Positions 33,398-42,822 of a stretch of 64,000 bases of DNA are shown here, in pieces (position 1 is the stretch's first letter; every line of letters begins with the position of its first letter). Below the pieces are notes generated by a model that was not told the DNA's origin, searched no databases, and was given only the letters and a program-made list of their open reading frames with translations. The stretch is from Lacihabitans soyangensis (GTDB lineage Bacteria; Bacteroidota; Bacteroidia; Cytophagales; Spirosomataceae), in NCBI RefSeq assembly GCF_024343775.1, contig NZ_RJUF01000175.1, positions 62,001 to 126,000 of the forward strand, given 5' to 3'. A program made the position numbers and the translations under genes.

Positions 33398-34085
33398 TTT
33401 TGGCCAAATATTTCCAATTATAGGATTGTTTGTAAGGATTTTGATTGTTCATTTTTTCAATTACTTTCAGAGCATCCGCATATTTGTTAAGTCCAATAAA
33501 ACTCTGGCATTTGTAAAACTCATATTCATTGTCGAAGCTTGATGCCATCTGTTTATTTTCATTTTGACTGATTAATTCAATTGCTTTTTCATAGTTATTG
33601 GTGTTATAAAATGACATCGTGGCTAAGAAAACGAGCTTTTCGTTGGGTGCCTTGGAGGTCTGGAAAATATCAATCACTCCTTTAAAATCATTTCGCAAGT
33701 ATAATAATTCGGCTTGGGCTTTTTCTTCATTAGCTCCACGGTTATTAGGCTCGATATAGTGTATGGGTAGTTCGGTAAGTAATTCATCGCCATTTGTATT
33801 TCCAGCCCATAAAACACTTAAGCTCAATAGCCCAAATACCACCACAACGGCTATTTTTACTACTGGAAAATCAAAGGTCTTGGTTTTTTCGGCCTTAAAT
33901 TGTCTATGAGCATTCCTAACTTCTTGCTTTAGTCCATCGTACTTTAAGAGTTCTATTGCCGCCTGATAATTTAAAAAATTAGCCTTAGTTGCTTCGTTTT
34001 CATCAAGGCTTTTTTCAAACAATTCCTTATCTTTTTGCGACATTTTGCCTCGCAAGTATTCATCAAAAAAATCAGTCTTTTCCAT
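33363..34085 (-). CDS. Membrane-spanning anti-sigma-like protein with TPR sensor domain
   Basis: The 240-residue product has an N-terminal cytosolic part (1-72) with the helical E-Y-L-R-G-K-M-S-Q-K-D-K-E-L-F-E-K-S-L and Q-A-A-I-E-L-L-K pattern of zinc-free anti-sigma domains. One TM helix (about 75-94) follows, then a periplasmic C-terminal part (95-240) with TPR-like helices (A-Q-A-E-L-L-Y-L-R-N-D-F and N-Y-E-K-A-I-E-L-I). It starts 6 bp after the ECF sigma gene, the classical sigma/anti-sigma arrangement. Its 3' end overlaps the TPR-CHAT gene on the other strand by 35 bp (33363-33397). Function is inferred from layout, not from a recognised family motif. Confidence 0.75.
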   Translation of the reverse strand: MEKTDFFDEYLRGKMSQKDKELFEKSLDENEATKANFLNYQAAIELLKYDGLKQEVRNAHRQFKAEKTKTFDFPVVKIAVVVVFGLLSLSVLWAGNTNGDELLTELPIHYIEPNNRGANEEKAQAELLYLRNDFKGVIDIFQTSKAPNEKLVFLATMSFYNTNNYEKAIELISQNENKQMASSFDNEYEFYKCQSFIGLNKYADALKVIEKMNNQNPYKQSYNWKYLAKIKILALKERLF

Positions 34086-34091
34086 TCTTCT

Positions 34092-34700
34092 TCAAAATAT
34101 TTTTAATGCTTTATATAAGGATTCTCTCATAAATGGTTTTTGCTCAAGCTTTTCTGTCAAGGCTTTCATGCATTTGGATTTTTTGTTACGTAAAACCTGT
34201 TCGTTTTCAAACTCGGTAAAGGGCAAGATTTCCTTCAGCGATAGGTTTTCGTAATAAAATCTACTCAAAATATCTTTACAAACCGTTCCTAAACTACCCA
34301 ATACATCGGAAATTAGCTCCAAGGCCTCGTTTTTCTTAATTTGATCGTTTATGTCGGCATCAAATTCTGGATTTTCTTCTATCCAGATATTCAAACGCTT
34401 GTGTTCTGCTTTCTGCTTTTTAATTTTTACCAACCAGATATTCTTCGCCACAGCATACAAAAAGGATTTCAAACTAGATTCACCTTTAAACTTATCGTTT
34501 TGAATTATTTGTAAAACAGCTAAAAAAACTTCTTGAATAACATCTTCGGCATCTTCCTTACTACCGCTGTTGTTCAAAACCATCCTCTCCAAAAAGCCAT
34601 AGTATTCTTTATATAAATACTTTAAACAGGCATTTATTTCAATGTTATTCTTGATTTTTTCAATTATGTCGTTCTCCCTATTTAAGGTAAAAAGAGCCAT
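34092..34700 (-). CDS. ECF-type sigma-70 factor
   Basis: The 202-residue product has a region 2 with Y-L-Y-K-E-Y-Y-G-F-L-E-R-M and D-A-E-D-V-I-Q-E-V-F-L-A-V. The linker F-K-G-E-S-S-L-K-S-F-L-Y-A-V-A-K-N-I-W follows, then a region 4 (about 120-185) with L-G-S-L-G-T-V-C-K-D-I-L-S-R-F-Y-Y-E-N-L-S-L-K-E-I. It recruits RNA polymerase to alternative promoters; its regulon is unknown. Region 4 continues with R-N-K-K-S-K-C-M-K-A-L and a C-terminal extension (about 185-202). It is first in a two-gene operon with the membrane anti-sigma-like protein. Confidence 0.92.
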   Translation of the reverse strand: MALFTLNRENDIIEKIKNNIEINACLKYLYKEYYGFLERMVLNNSGSKEDAEDVIQEVFLAVLQIIQNDKFKGESSLKSFLYAVAKNIWLVKIKKQKAEHKRLNIWIEENPEFDADINDQIKKNEALELISDVLGSLGTVCKDILSRFYYENLSLKEILPFTEFENEQVLRNKKSKCMKALTEKLEQKPFMRESLYKALKIF

Positions 34701-34948
34701 TCTTGTGTTTTATTTAGGCTTTTAATGTTTCAATTCGCCTCTGTTGTATTTACTATTTGGTATAAGCCAACCTTCAAATTGTAACCACTCGGTCAAATCT
34801 TTGACCTAAAAATAACTATATTTTTTAAGGACTAAAACTTGGGATTAACCCGATGCCATTTCTATCCAATTATTTAGGCCAAATCCTCTTAAATTTTGAA
34901 TAACCCAAAAAAAATGTTAGAATTGGAGAATTTTACAAACACTCACCA

Positions 34949-35392
34949 ATGAACAAGTTAACCTTTTTCGTTTTTTCTCTATTGATTTTCAACAAAACTT
35001 ACGCTCAATCGGACCAACAACAAATTGAAAACACTATTTCAACTTTTTTTGATGGCATTTATAAAAGAGATACAGTGCTTATTTCTAGTGTTTTGCATAA
35101 AAACTGTTCCTTGAATTCAGTTAACATTTTGGCTGGAAAGCCAGCTCAACATAAATCCGAAACTATGTCTGGATTTTTCAAATCAATCGCCTCCATTCCG
35201 TCAAATGTAATTTTGGAAGAGAGATTGTTGGTACACAAGATTCAGGTGGATGAAGCCTTGGCAATAGACTGGACACCGTACGAGTTTTATGTAAATCAAA
35301 AACTCTCCCATAAGGGTACCAACGTATTTACACTCGTTAAAACAGGTGATTCTTGGAAGATATTCTCCATTATCGACACACGTAAAAAGTGA
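34949..35392 (+). CDS. Exported NTF2-like (SnoaL/lumazine-binding-like) protein
   Basis: The 147-residue product has a signal peptide (1-19). The pattern I-E-N-T-I-S-T-F-F-D-G-I-Y-K-R-D-T-V-L-I, then A-L-A-I-D-W-T-P-Y-E-F-Y-V-N and T-N-V-F-T-L-V-K-T-G-D-S-W-K-I-F-S-I-I-D-T-R matches the NTF2-like cone fold (DUF4440/SnoaL_2 group). Such exported Bacteroidota proteins have no proven activity; some bind small ligands. It is divergent from the sigma factor gene (248-bp gap) and 58 bp upstream of the DUF885 gene. Confidence 0.78.
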   Translation: MNKLTFFVFSLLIFNKTYAQSDQQQIENTISTFFDGIYKRDTVLISSVLHKNCSLNSVNILAGKPAQHKSETMSGFFKSIASIPSNVILEERLLVHKIQVDEALAIDWTPYEFYVNQKLSHKGTNVFTLVKTGDSWKIFSIIDTRKK

Positions 35393-35450
35393 AATTTCTT
35401 AATCTTTTGCTCAAATTTTTATTTTTGCAAATATTCTCAATTATATCAAA

Positions 35451-37211
35451 ATGAATAAACTATTAGTTTTTGTAGTACTCAGTATTTTTGCATTTAGTTG
35501 CAAACCCAAAGAAAACAACGAACTCAAAACCTTATTTGAGCAATATTACGAAGAGCGTCTACAGTTTTTTCCTCTAGAGGCTACCTCGCAGGGAGATAAT
35601 AGATTCAATGACAAACTCCCGATAGATATTTCTGAAAGTTACAGAAAAGATCTACTAGCTTTTTACCACAAATACAATGCAGAAATTGACAAGATTGATG
35701 TTCAAAAACTCTCTGAGGATGAACTTATCCAATACAAAACTTTGAAATTTAACATAAATACGGAGATAGAAGGCTTAGGATTTCCTACACACCTTATTCC
35801 TTTTAATCAGTTTACCGGTTTGCCTTTGACATTTGCTCAGTTGGGTAGTGGAGAAGCCTCACAACCTTTCAAGACTACTCAAGACTACGACAATTGGCTG
35901 AAAAGAGTTGATCAGTTTGCTGTATGGGCTGACTCGGCCATCCTAAATTTTAACAAGGGTATTGCTGTTCAGTATGTTCTGCCAAAAGCCTTGGTGGTGA
36001 AGATGATTCCTCAAATGCACGATTTATCTTCCGCAGCTGCTCCCGAGAATCTGTTTTTTGGACCAATAAAGAAACTACCAGCTACATTTACAGTAGAACA
36101 AAAGGCTCTTTATACAAAAAAATATACCGATGCCATCGAGAATAAAATTCGCCCAAGCTATAAAAAACTAGAGGACTATTTATCAGGGACCTATATTAAA
36201 GCTGCCAGGTCTTCTAGTGGTGTTGGTGGGTTTGTGGGTGGTAAAAAATATTACGAATATCTCGCTTACTACTGGACTACTTCTTTGAAATCTCCTGATG
36301 AGATTTTCCAGACCGGCCTTTCTGAAGTTTCTAGAATTAAACAAGAAATGCTCAAAGTGAAAGATCAGGTTGGTTTTAAAGGGGATTTACCTGATTTTTT
36401 TGAAAGTGTAAAAACTGACCCCAAACTCATGCCATTTAAAAATGCGGAGGAAGTTTTGGCTGCTTTTAAAGCTATTCAGACTAAAATTGACCCGAATCTT
36501 AAGAAAATGTTTAACAATACTCCCAAAACTGGCTTCGAAATCAGAAGGACGGAGGCATTCAGAGAGGCGTCAGCTAGTGCGGAGTACATGCAAGGCCCTG
36601 CAGATGGTAGTCGTCCGGGTGTATTCTATGTGCCTATTCCGGACGTCACCAAGTTTAACTTAACCTCGGGCATGGAGTCACTTTTTCTTCATGAAGCCAT
36701 TCCAGGGCATCATTATCAGGTCTCTTTGCAACAAGAAAATTTGGCGATTCCAAAGTTTATGCGTTTTGGTTGGTACGGAGCTTATGGCGAAGGTTGGGCA
36801 CTATATACCGAGTCATTGGGTAAGGAACTCGGGCTTTACACTGATCCTTATCAATATTTGGGAGCCTTGGGTGACGAGATGCACCGAGCTATCAGATTGG
36901 TAGTTGATGTGGGTATTCACACCAAAGGATGGAGTAGGGAAGAGGCTCTGAATTACATGTTACAAAACGAAGCCATCTCTAAAGACGGGGCGATTGCCGA
37001 GATTGAGAGATATATGGCTATTCCGGGTCAGGCTCTTTCTTATAAAATTGGGGCATTGAAAATAAGAGAATTACGTGCCAAATATACCTCGGCATTGGGC
37101 GAGAAATTCAAGTTGGCAGATTTTCATGACCAAGTTCTGAAAAACGGCTGTTTGCCATTAAGTGTGTTGGAAGAAACCTTAGATGCCTGGGCGAATACAT
37201 TAGCCAAATGA
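35451..37211 (+). CDS. DUF885 lipoprotein, putative metallopeptidase
   Basis: The 586-residue product has a lipobox F-A-F-S-C (Cys17). The DUF885 hallmark H-E-A-I-P-G-H-H-Y-Q (His414, Glu415 and downstream His) is a zinc-type motif embedded in helical surroundings. Y-G-E-G-W-A-L-Y-T-E follows at about 445, where the second Glu group is expected. Family members are surface- or periplasm-linked peptidases of gluzincin type. A GNAT gene overlaps its last 4 bases (ATGA), so translation is coupled. N-L-T-S-G-M-E-S-L-F-L-H-E-A precedes the metal site, as in other members. Confidence 0.9.
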   Translation: MNKLLVFVVLSIFAFSCKPKENNELKTLFEQYYEERLQFFPLEATSQGDNRFNDKLPIDISESYRKDLLAFYHKYNAEIDKIDVQKLSEDELIQYKTLKFNINTEIEGLGFPTHLIPFNQFTGLPLTFAQLGSGEASQPFKTTQDYDNWLKRVDQFAVWADSAILNFNKGIAVQYVLPKALVVKMIPQMHDLSSAAAPENLFFGPIKKLPATFTVEQKALYTKKYTDAIENKIRPSYKKLEDYLSGTYIKAARSSSGVGGFVGGKKYYEYLAYYWTTSLKSPDEIFQTGLSEVSRIKQEMLKVKDQVGFKGDLPDFFESVKTDPKLMPFKNAEEVLAAFKAIQTKIDPNLKKMFNNTPKTGFEIRRTEAFREASASAEYMQGPADGSRPGVFYVPIPDVTKFNLTSGMESLFLHEAIPGHHYQVSLQQENLAIPKFMRFGWYGAYGEGWALYTESLGKELGLYTDPYQYLGALGDEMHRAIRLVVDVGIHTKGWSREEALNYMLQNEAISKDGAIAEIERYMAIPGQALSYKIGALKIRELRAKYTSALGEKFKLADFHDQVLKNGCLPLSVLEETLDAWANTLAK

Positions 37212-37633
37212 TACGAGCAGCAAATATTAAGGACCTAGAAAGTGTAAAACTTTTGGTAGAGGAGTTAGAGGAGCAAGTTTTTGATTTTGAGGTTTTTAGA
37301 GGAATCTTTGATCGAAATTTGCAAGATAAAAACGTTCATTATTTTGTTGCTGAAGTAGATTCCTCTGTGGTGGGTTTTATGAGTCTATTTGAAAGTACAC
37401 CTCTGCATCATTGTTATAAAATTGCCGAGCTTCAGGAGTTAATAATCAACCACAAATATCGTGGACTGCATATTGGAGAGGCTTTTATTAAAGTAGCTTT
37501 TGAGCTTGGGGTGATTAATAATTGGACACAAATCGAACTCTCTAGCCATATGAAAAGGCTGAAAGCCCATAGTTTTTACATGAGAAATGGATTAACCCGA
37601 AGACATTTTAAATTTGTGAAAACTTTGAAATAG
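37208..37633 (+). CDS. GNAT-family N-acetyltransferase
   Basis: The 141-residue product shows the GNAT core: M-I-R-A-A-N-I-K-D-L at the N terminus, V-V-G-F-M-S-L, then A-E-L-Q-E-L-I-I-N-H-K-Y-R-G-L-H-I-G-E-A, the pyrophosphate-binding R/Q-x-x-G-x-G/A loop. It ends with H-S-F-Y-M-R-N-G-L-T-R-R-H-F. It transfers acetyl from acetyl-CoA to an amine of an unknown substrate. The start codon overlaps the DUF885 stop (ATGA). A strong hairpin terminator begins inside its stop codon. Confidence 0.88.
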   Translation: MIRAANIKDLESVKLLVEELEEQVFDFEVFRGIFDRNLQDKNVHYFVAEVDSSVVGFMSLFESTPLHHCYKIAELQELIINHKYRGLHIGEAFIKVAFELGVINNWTQIELSSHMKRLKAHSFYMRNGLTRRHFKFVKTLK

Positions 37634-37657
37634 AAAAAGGCCGAAAGGCCTTTTTCT
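37632..37657. terminator. Bidirectional terminator, GGCC stem
   Basis: A perfect 11-bp stem, AGAAAAAGGCC and GGCCTTTTTCT with a GAAA loop, begins within the TAG stop of the GNAT gene. It separates that gene from the convergent M4 protease gene, whose stop codon is 28 bp further on. Confidence 0.88.
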
Positions 37658-37684
37658 ATTTTGTGTAATACTTGTGAATCTTAC

Positions 37685-40600
37685 TTATTTCTTCAACATC
37701 TTTAATGAATAGGTATTTTTATCAGTCTGAACTTTTAAAATATATTGTCCTGATGACAAGCTTTTTACGTTTTCAGTAATTTTAGTGCTACATCTTATTG
37801 ATTTTCCCGAATTATCTAAAATTTCCATAGCTACCAACTTCTCATCTGCCGGTATTGTCAGATTTATAAATTCTTCAACGGGGTTAGGTGCGATATTTAT
37901 AGATTTCGCATTTACAGGTTCGTTGGCCAATACTGCCGCTGAAATTGCGTTAGAAGCCAGACTCGCACAACCGTCGGCTGTTACATTTCTAACGGTATAA
38001 ACACCGCCGAAATCCTTGCTAAAAGTGTTATTGGTTGTTTGCCCACCCACCGGATTATTATTGACATAGAATTGATAAAGTGTTCCTCCCGAAGCTGTTA
38101 CACTTGTTGAACCATCTGTAAGTCGGGGCGTAGGAGGTGTTATGCAAAAGACGACATCAGCTGTTGTACTGGCATATTTGGCGTCACCCACCTGAATAGC
38201 CCTAATGGTTACTTTGCCTGGGGTGGAGCCTAAGGTTACTATTTTGCCATTAATAGTGGCATCGCCAGATACCACCGAATAAATCAACCCAAGTTTGGAG
38301 GAGGCGGTGGCCACAATTTCAAAAGACGACCGTGGAAGTTTGTCTGATATCGCGTTTATGCTGATGCTTTGGGTTTCTTTAGTAGGCAATGCTCTAGTGC
38401 CGGTGGCGTAGGTAATTCCCCATTTGGCATCGGTAAAGAGGATTTCTGAAGCTCCATTCGGAGATATTTTGTCATTTTTAAGATTTACTCCTTTTATAAC
38501 AGACTTGGATTTATCTTTGGCATTGAAAAGCACTTTACTATCGGCCTTTGTAAAGTTAGGATAACCGATGTCGTTGTTTTCTTCTAACACTTTTACATTA
38601 TCAGTAGATTTGCCAAAATCGATAGTAACCACATAGAAAACCTCTTCGTTAGACACAAAATAGTCAAAAGCGTAAATGCCCGTGTTTGTTTTCGCCAAAG
38701 CAGGATTGCCAATATTGTCGCCTTCTTCCAGATTGGAGAACATTTTTTCTATAACACCATCGGAGAAATCTTTTTTCAAAGGATCCCAAACTCTGATGAT
38801 ACCCACATCCCAGTATTGGAATTTCTTGAATGACGTTTTGGCTTCATTAAAGGCATCATAGATAATAAACTCCCCAGAATAATCCCATTCGAAAGAATCT
38901 GCATACAATACCTCGCCTGTACTAACGCCTTGGGTATATGTAGGGTTGTAAAGTTCGAATCTTTTGTTTTTGTTGTTTACCAGGTCAAAAACATAAATAT
39001 AGGTGTCATTTTTACTCGCCAATGCGGCCAGTTGTTTTCCATCTTTCGAAATCGCCACATTCCTCCAGGAAGGGTCGCTCGAAAGCCTTTGAGGTTCTGA
39101 TTTTTTGGTTAAATCTACTCGATAGATATGAAAATCTTTACTCACGAAATATACAAAACTACCATCATCCGTTATACTCGGTTTTCCAAGACATCCCAAC
39201 CCATTCGTAATTTTGGCGAAACTGCTTCCGGTAAATACTCCTGAGTACAAACTGTTGTCAGTTGGATCAAATGCCACCAAAGATTCTGTTCCGGGATTGG
39301 TTGGGATGGTGTTATCTGTTGATTTATTTCCGGTTCCAGTATTCCCTGTGTTTCCGTTGTTGGAGGTTGTACCGTCAGAAATACCAACAAAATCAAACGC
39401 GGCTCTTGCAGCGGTGGTCTCTTGTCCTTCCCCATAAATATCCTTTGCGGCCTGAATGACTGCCACTCGCAAATCTGCGAATTTCGAGGTTCTTGTCAAG
39501 TAAGTGGTCATCGCTCGCCAATATACACGCTCAGCTTTGTCTTTATTCATGCCAGCCCCGGTTGCAAACTTAAAAAATGCATGATTAGGTATACCACTGT
39601 TAATATGCACTCCACCATTATCTTCGCTAGGGGTGTCTTTTAAAAATTGGTACTGAGACATGTTTTTGGGTTGATATCCGTTGTCGTTTTTACCGCCCTG
39701 ATTAGGGTTTTCGAGCGACCTTAATGCCCCAGAAGGAAACACATTAGTTTTAACTACATCCTCACCCAAAGTCCAGTCGTCTCTATCAATCAGTGCTCCA
39801 AAAATATCTGCAAAGGACTCATTCAATGCTCCTGATTGATTTCGATATTCTAATTTGGCCGTGTTTTCTATAACACCATGAGTCATTTCGTGCCCAGCCA
39901 CATCAAGTGCACCTGCCAAAGGTTTGAAGCCATCTTTGCCATTTCCATAACCCATAAACTGACCATTCCAATAGGCGTTGTCCATGCCCTTTCCATCTTC
40001 ATCGGCTATGTTTATTACCGAAATTATATTTCCCTTAGAGCCATTTAATGAATTTCTGTTGAACTTCGAAAGGTAATAATCATAACATATAGAGGCATTT
40101 ATGTGTGCCGATACTGCTGTTGGGTTCCAATTGGTTCGGCTAGTCGAACTTACATGGGCCAGATCCATTTCCTTGGCATCTATTCTTGAGTTTTGTGCGT
40201 CAATGGTCCAAATAACTCCCTTAGGATTGTCAGGTAAACTCGACTGTGGGTTGTACATGTTCTTGGTGGCATCTATCATGTAGTATTGCGAGCCAACCTG
40301 TACTGTATTAAATGTCTTCGTTATTCCGTTTAGGTCTTTTGAGGTGGCACTGACCACACCATCTAGCGTACAGGTATGGTTATATTTGTTAATCACTTCT
40401 CCAGAATGAGCGTCAATAAAGTACACCCAACGTTCGAGAATATTGGGTCTAACCGTGATATGATAAACCAAATTATTCTTTTTGTTCTCGTTTAAGATTG
40501 TTAATTCGGCGACATCAGGATCCAGTTTTAAAAATTGATTGATATTGCCTGATTTCTGCACTATCGTATTTTTGCCTAAATCTTTAAGACTCAATTCTAT

Positions 40601-41149
40601 CGCTGCCGAAGGGCTAATATTTGGGCTGACGTTAAGATTTGGACTCGGAAAAATCTTTCCCATCAGGAACTCAGCCACACCGTTTTTGTTGGTATGAATT
40701 ACGGCTTCGCCACCGTAAATAGGTATATTTTTATAGGTTTGTTCCAGTTTTATATGTCGTAACCCCAGGTCGTCTGTTTCATCGGCTACTAACCTGAATT
40801 CTTCTCCTATATTATTGATTTTCAAATCATTTTTTAGCGAATTCAAGAAAGAACTGGTCGTTTCAGAGCTATTTTTACGGGCATTTCTTTGGTCTCGCGT
40901 AAAAACCGGATTGTTGATATAAATCACGGCCCCTGTTTCTTCGTCTTTGAGGATTTTTTTCAGAGCTTGCTTAGGAGAAAAGGCTATTCTTGGGTTATTT
41001 TTTTGTTGATTTTGTTTGGCAGTTATGGTCTCAAACTCGCCCTTGACAGGTTCTCCAGCCGGCATTCTTGTTTTACTTTCGAAACCTTTTTGTGCAATTG
41101 TGAGCGTGGCAATATGTATTAAAATTAAGGAAAGTAGCTTTTTTTTCAT
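37685..41149 (-). CDS. M4-family metalloprotease with beta-propeller and T9SS sorting domain
   Basis: The ATG at 41147-41149 is preferred over a TTG 9 bp upstream; 1154 residues. Signal peptide (1-20), FTP/PepSY-like propeptide (about 50-270), then a thermolysin-like catalytic domain: V-A-G-H-E-M-T-H-G (His420, Glu421, His424) and A-L-N-E-S-F-A-D (Glu444), with G-G-V-H-I-N-S-G-I-P-N-H-A-F. Next come a Gly/Thr/Asn-rich linker, a TolB/PD40-like propeller (about 620-930), a Bacteroidota Ig-like module with P-G-K-V-T-I-R-A-I-Q, and a type A T9SS domain (about 1080-1154: N-I-A-P-N-P-V-E-E-F-I-N-L-T-I ... Y-I-L-K-V-Q-T-D). It is a secreted or surface-anchored protease. Confidence 0.95.
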   Translation of the reverse strand: MKKKLLSLILIHIATLTIAQKGFESKTRMPAGEPVKGEFETITAKQNQQKNNPRIAFSPKQALKKILKDEETGAVIYINNPVFTRDQRNARKNSSETTSSFLNSLKNDLKINNIGEEFRLVADETDDLGLRHIKLEQTYKNIPIYGGEAVIHTNKNGVAEFLMGKIFPSPNLNVSPNISPSAAIELSLKDLGKNTIVQKSGNINQFLKLDPDVAELTILNENKKNNLVYHITVRPNILERWVYFIDAHSGEVINKYNHTCTLDGVVSATSKDLNGITKTFNTVQVGSQYYMIDATKNMYNPQSSLPDNPKGVIWTIDAQNSRIDAKEMDLAHVSSTSRTNWNPTAVSAHINASICYDYYLSKFNRNSLNGSKGNIISVINIADEDGKGMDNAYWNGQFMGYGNGKDGFKPLAGALDVAGHEMTHGVIENTAKLEYRNQSGALNESFADIFGALIDRDDWTLGEDVVKTNVFPSGALRSLENPNQGGKNDNGYQPKNMSQYQFLKDTPSEDNGGVHINSGIPNHAFFKFATGAGMNKDKAERVYWRAMTTYLTRTSKFADLRVAVIQAAKDIYGEGQETTAARAAFDFVGISDGTTSNNGNTGNTGTGNKSTDNTIPTNPGTESLVAFDPTDNSLYSGVFTGSSFAKITNGLGCLGKPSITDDGSFVYFVSKDFHIYRVDLTKKSEPQRLSSDPSWRNVAISKDGKQLAALASKNDTYIYVFDLVNNKNKRFELYNPTYTQGVSTGEVLYADSFEWDYSGEFIIYDAFNEAKTSFKKFQYWDVGIIRVWDPLKKDFSDGVIEKMFSNLEEGDNIGNPALAKTNTGIYAFDYFVSNEEVFYVVTIDFGKSTDNVKVLEENNDIGYPNFTKADSKVLFNAKDKSKSVIKGVNLKNDKISPNGASEILFTDAKWGITYATGTRALPTKETQSISINAISDKLPRSSFEIVATASSKLGLIYSVVSGDATINGKIVTLGSTPGKVTIRAIQVGDAKYASTTADVVFCITPPTPRLTDGSTSVTASGGTLYQFYVNNNPVGGQTTNNTFSKDFGGVYTVRNVTADGCASLASNAISAAVLANEPVNAKSINIAPNPVEEFINLTIPADEKLVAMEILDNSGKSIRCSTKITENVKSLSSGQYILKVQTDKNTYSLKMLKK

Positions 41150-41333
41150 AATTTTCAAAAATTACTGAAATTATTATATTGATCAAATATTCAATAAATA
41201 TAATAATTTAAAATTGGTATTTATAAATTTGATACAAGATAATATATTTATATAAAATATTTAAAAAATATAGTTTAAATACAATAAAAAGCACAATATA
41301 GACTTAAATTACACCATAAAGTACAAATTTTAT

Positions 41334-41341
41334 TATATTTG
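41334..41341 (+). promoter_or_regulatory. Candidate -7 element for the 41381 gene
   Basis: TATATTTG (TAnnTTTG) lies 39 bp before the ATG at 41381. The -33 box is not clear in the very AT-rich upstream DNA. Confidence 0.38.
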
Positions 41342-41380
41342 CATAGTTGCAAATACACTTCAAAATATCATCAAAATACT

Positions 41381-42814
41381 ATGTCAATAGTGCATGATTT
41401 AGGATTGGGAATCAATCAAAAAGCCTTAAAAATAAATCTGGACCCCAAAATATACGGGACATTTGCAGAAATTGGAGCAGGACAAGATGTGGCTGCGGCT
41501 TTTTTTAAGGCTGGTGGTGCTTCAGGAACAGTGGCCAAGTCCATGTCGGCATACGACATGAAATTCTCAGACGCCATTTACGGGCCAGTGGCCGACGGAA
41601 GATATGTTTGTGAGGAAAGAGTGGTAAGTATGCTTGACCATGAGTACAATCTATTGATTGAACGATTGGATGAACAACGCGGAGCCAGCACGCAGTTTTT
41701 TTCATTTGCCAATACGGTAGTTACACTTAACTACCACAAAACCAATCAGCCACACGGTTGGATGGGTTGTAGATTTCAATTAACTCCCAATGGCGAATTT
41801 CATGACGTCATACTTCATATCAGAATGCTTGACAATGACACGCTCATGCAGCAACAGGCCTTGGGCGTTATTGGTGTAAATCTCATTTATGGATGTTTTT
41901 ATTATCATCAAAAACCCGAAATCTTGCTAGAGTCACTTCGTGATAATTTGGCAAAAGATAGAATACAAATAGATGCTATCAAGTTTGAAGGCCCAGCTTT
42001 CGAAAAAGTAGACGGCCGTTTGATGAGTCTGAGGTTGGTGAAAAACGGTTTCTGTGATTTGGCTCTTTTCGGACCTGATGGCAAAATACTTCAGCCTTCG
42101 GATGTTTTATATAAAAAACACATATTGGTTTTGCGTGGACGTTTCAGACCTGTCATAAATGTGCATTTGGATATGCTCGAAAACGGAGTAAAGCAGTTTG
42201 TACAGGAGCCTGACGTAGATGAGAGTAAAATGATAGTGGTGTCAGAACTAACGCTCCATGCCTTGCAGGAAGGCCTCGACGATAGCATAGACGAGAAAGA
42301 TTTCTTAGACAGGGTAGATATCCTTTGCTCATTGGGTCAAACGGTAATGATTACCAATTATGTGGAATATTATAAGCTTGTGGCTTATTTGTCCAAAATC
42401 ACGAAACTGAAAATAGGTCTGATCATAGGATTTCCGAATTTAGAGTATATTTTCAATGAAGAAAACTATAGAGACCTACCTGGTGAAATATTAGAGTCTT
42501 TCGCAACGTTGTTTAGTCGAAAACTTAAACTTTTTGTATATCCTACTTTGCGAAACAACATCATCATGAACTGCATGAAGTTTAATCCTCCCGCTCACTT
42601 GAATGATTTGTACAGATTTCTGATCGCCAATAATAAAATTGAGGATATCTATCATTACAATAAGTCGAACCTGAACATTCAAACCGATAATATGTTGGAG
42701 TTGATCCAGAGGGGCGAAGAAGGATGGGAAGAGCACGTGCCGGCTGAGGTAGTTACGTTCATAAAAGACAGATGCCTGTTTGGTTTTCCTTGTGTAGTAA
42801 TTCCGAAAAAGTAA
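41381..42814 (+). CDS. Conserved cytosolic protein of unknown function (477 aa)
   Basis: I chose the ATG at 41381 (MSIVHDLGLGINQKALKINL) over a TTG at 41339. There is no signal peptide or TM helix. The sequence looks highly constrained: G-T-F-A-E-I-G-A-G-Q-D-V-A-A-A-F-F-K-A-G-G-A-S-G-T-V-A-K-S-M-S-A-Y-D, then Y-V-C-E-E-R-V, L-D-H-E-Y-N-L-L and H-G-W-M-G-C-R-F-Q. I believe homologues are widespread but inconsistently named, and I cannot assign a biochemical role. The Gly-rich G-A-G-Q and G-G-A-S-G-T stretches could bind a nucleotide or a backbone phosphate. The secreted-protein gene starts 8 bp after it. Confidence 0.8.
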   Translation: MSIVHDLGLGINQKALKINLDPKIYGTFAEIGAGQDVAAAFFKAGGASGTVAKSMSAYDMKFSDAIYGPVADGRYVCEERVVSMLDHEYNLLIERLDEQRGASTQFFSFANTVVTLNYHKTNQPHGWMGCRFQLTPNGEFHDVILHIRMLDNDTLMQQQALGVIGVNLIYGCFYYHQKPEILLESLRDNLAKDRIQIDAIKFEGPAFEKVDGRLMSLRLVKNGFCDLALFGPDGKILQPSDVLYKKHILVLRGRFRPVINVHLDMLENGVKQFVQEPDVDESKMIVVSELTLHALQEGLDDSIDEKDFLDRVDILCSLGQTVMITNYVEYYKLVAYLSKITKLKIGLIIGFPNLEYIFNEENYRDLPGEILESFATLFSRKLKLFVYPTLRNNIIMNCMKFNPPAHLNDLYRFLIANNKIEDIYHYNKSNLNIQTDNMLELIQRGEEGWEEHVPAEVVTFIKDRCLFGFPCVVIPKK

Positions 42815-42822
42815 AAACAACA

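Noticed and set aside
29104-34700. Full type III-E CRISPR (Craspase) locus
   Set aside because: No gRAMP, Csx30 or array is present, and the CHAT protein is exported, unlike Csx29. Only the functional analogy is kept.
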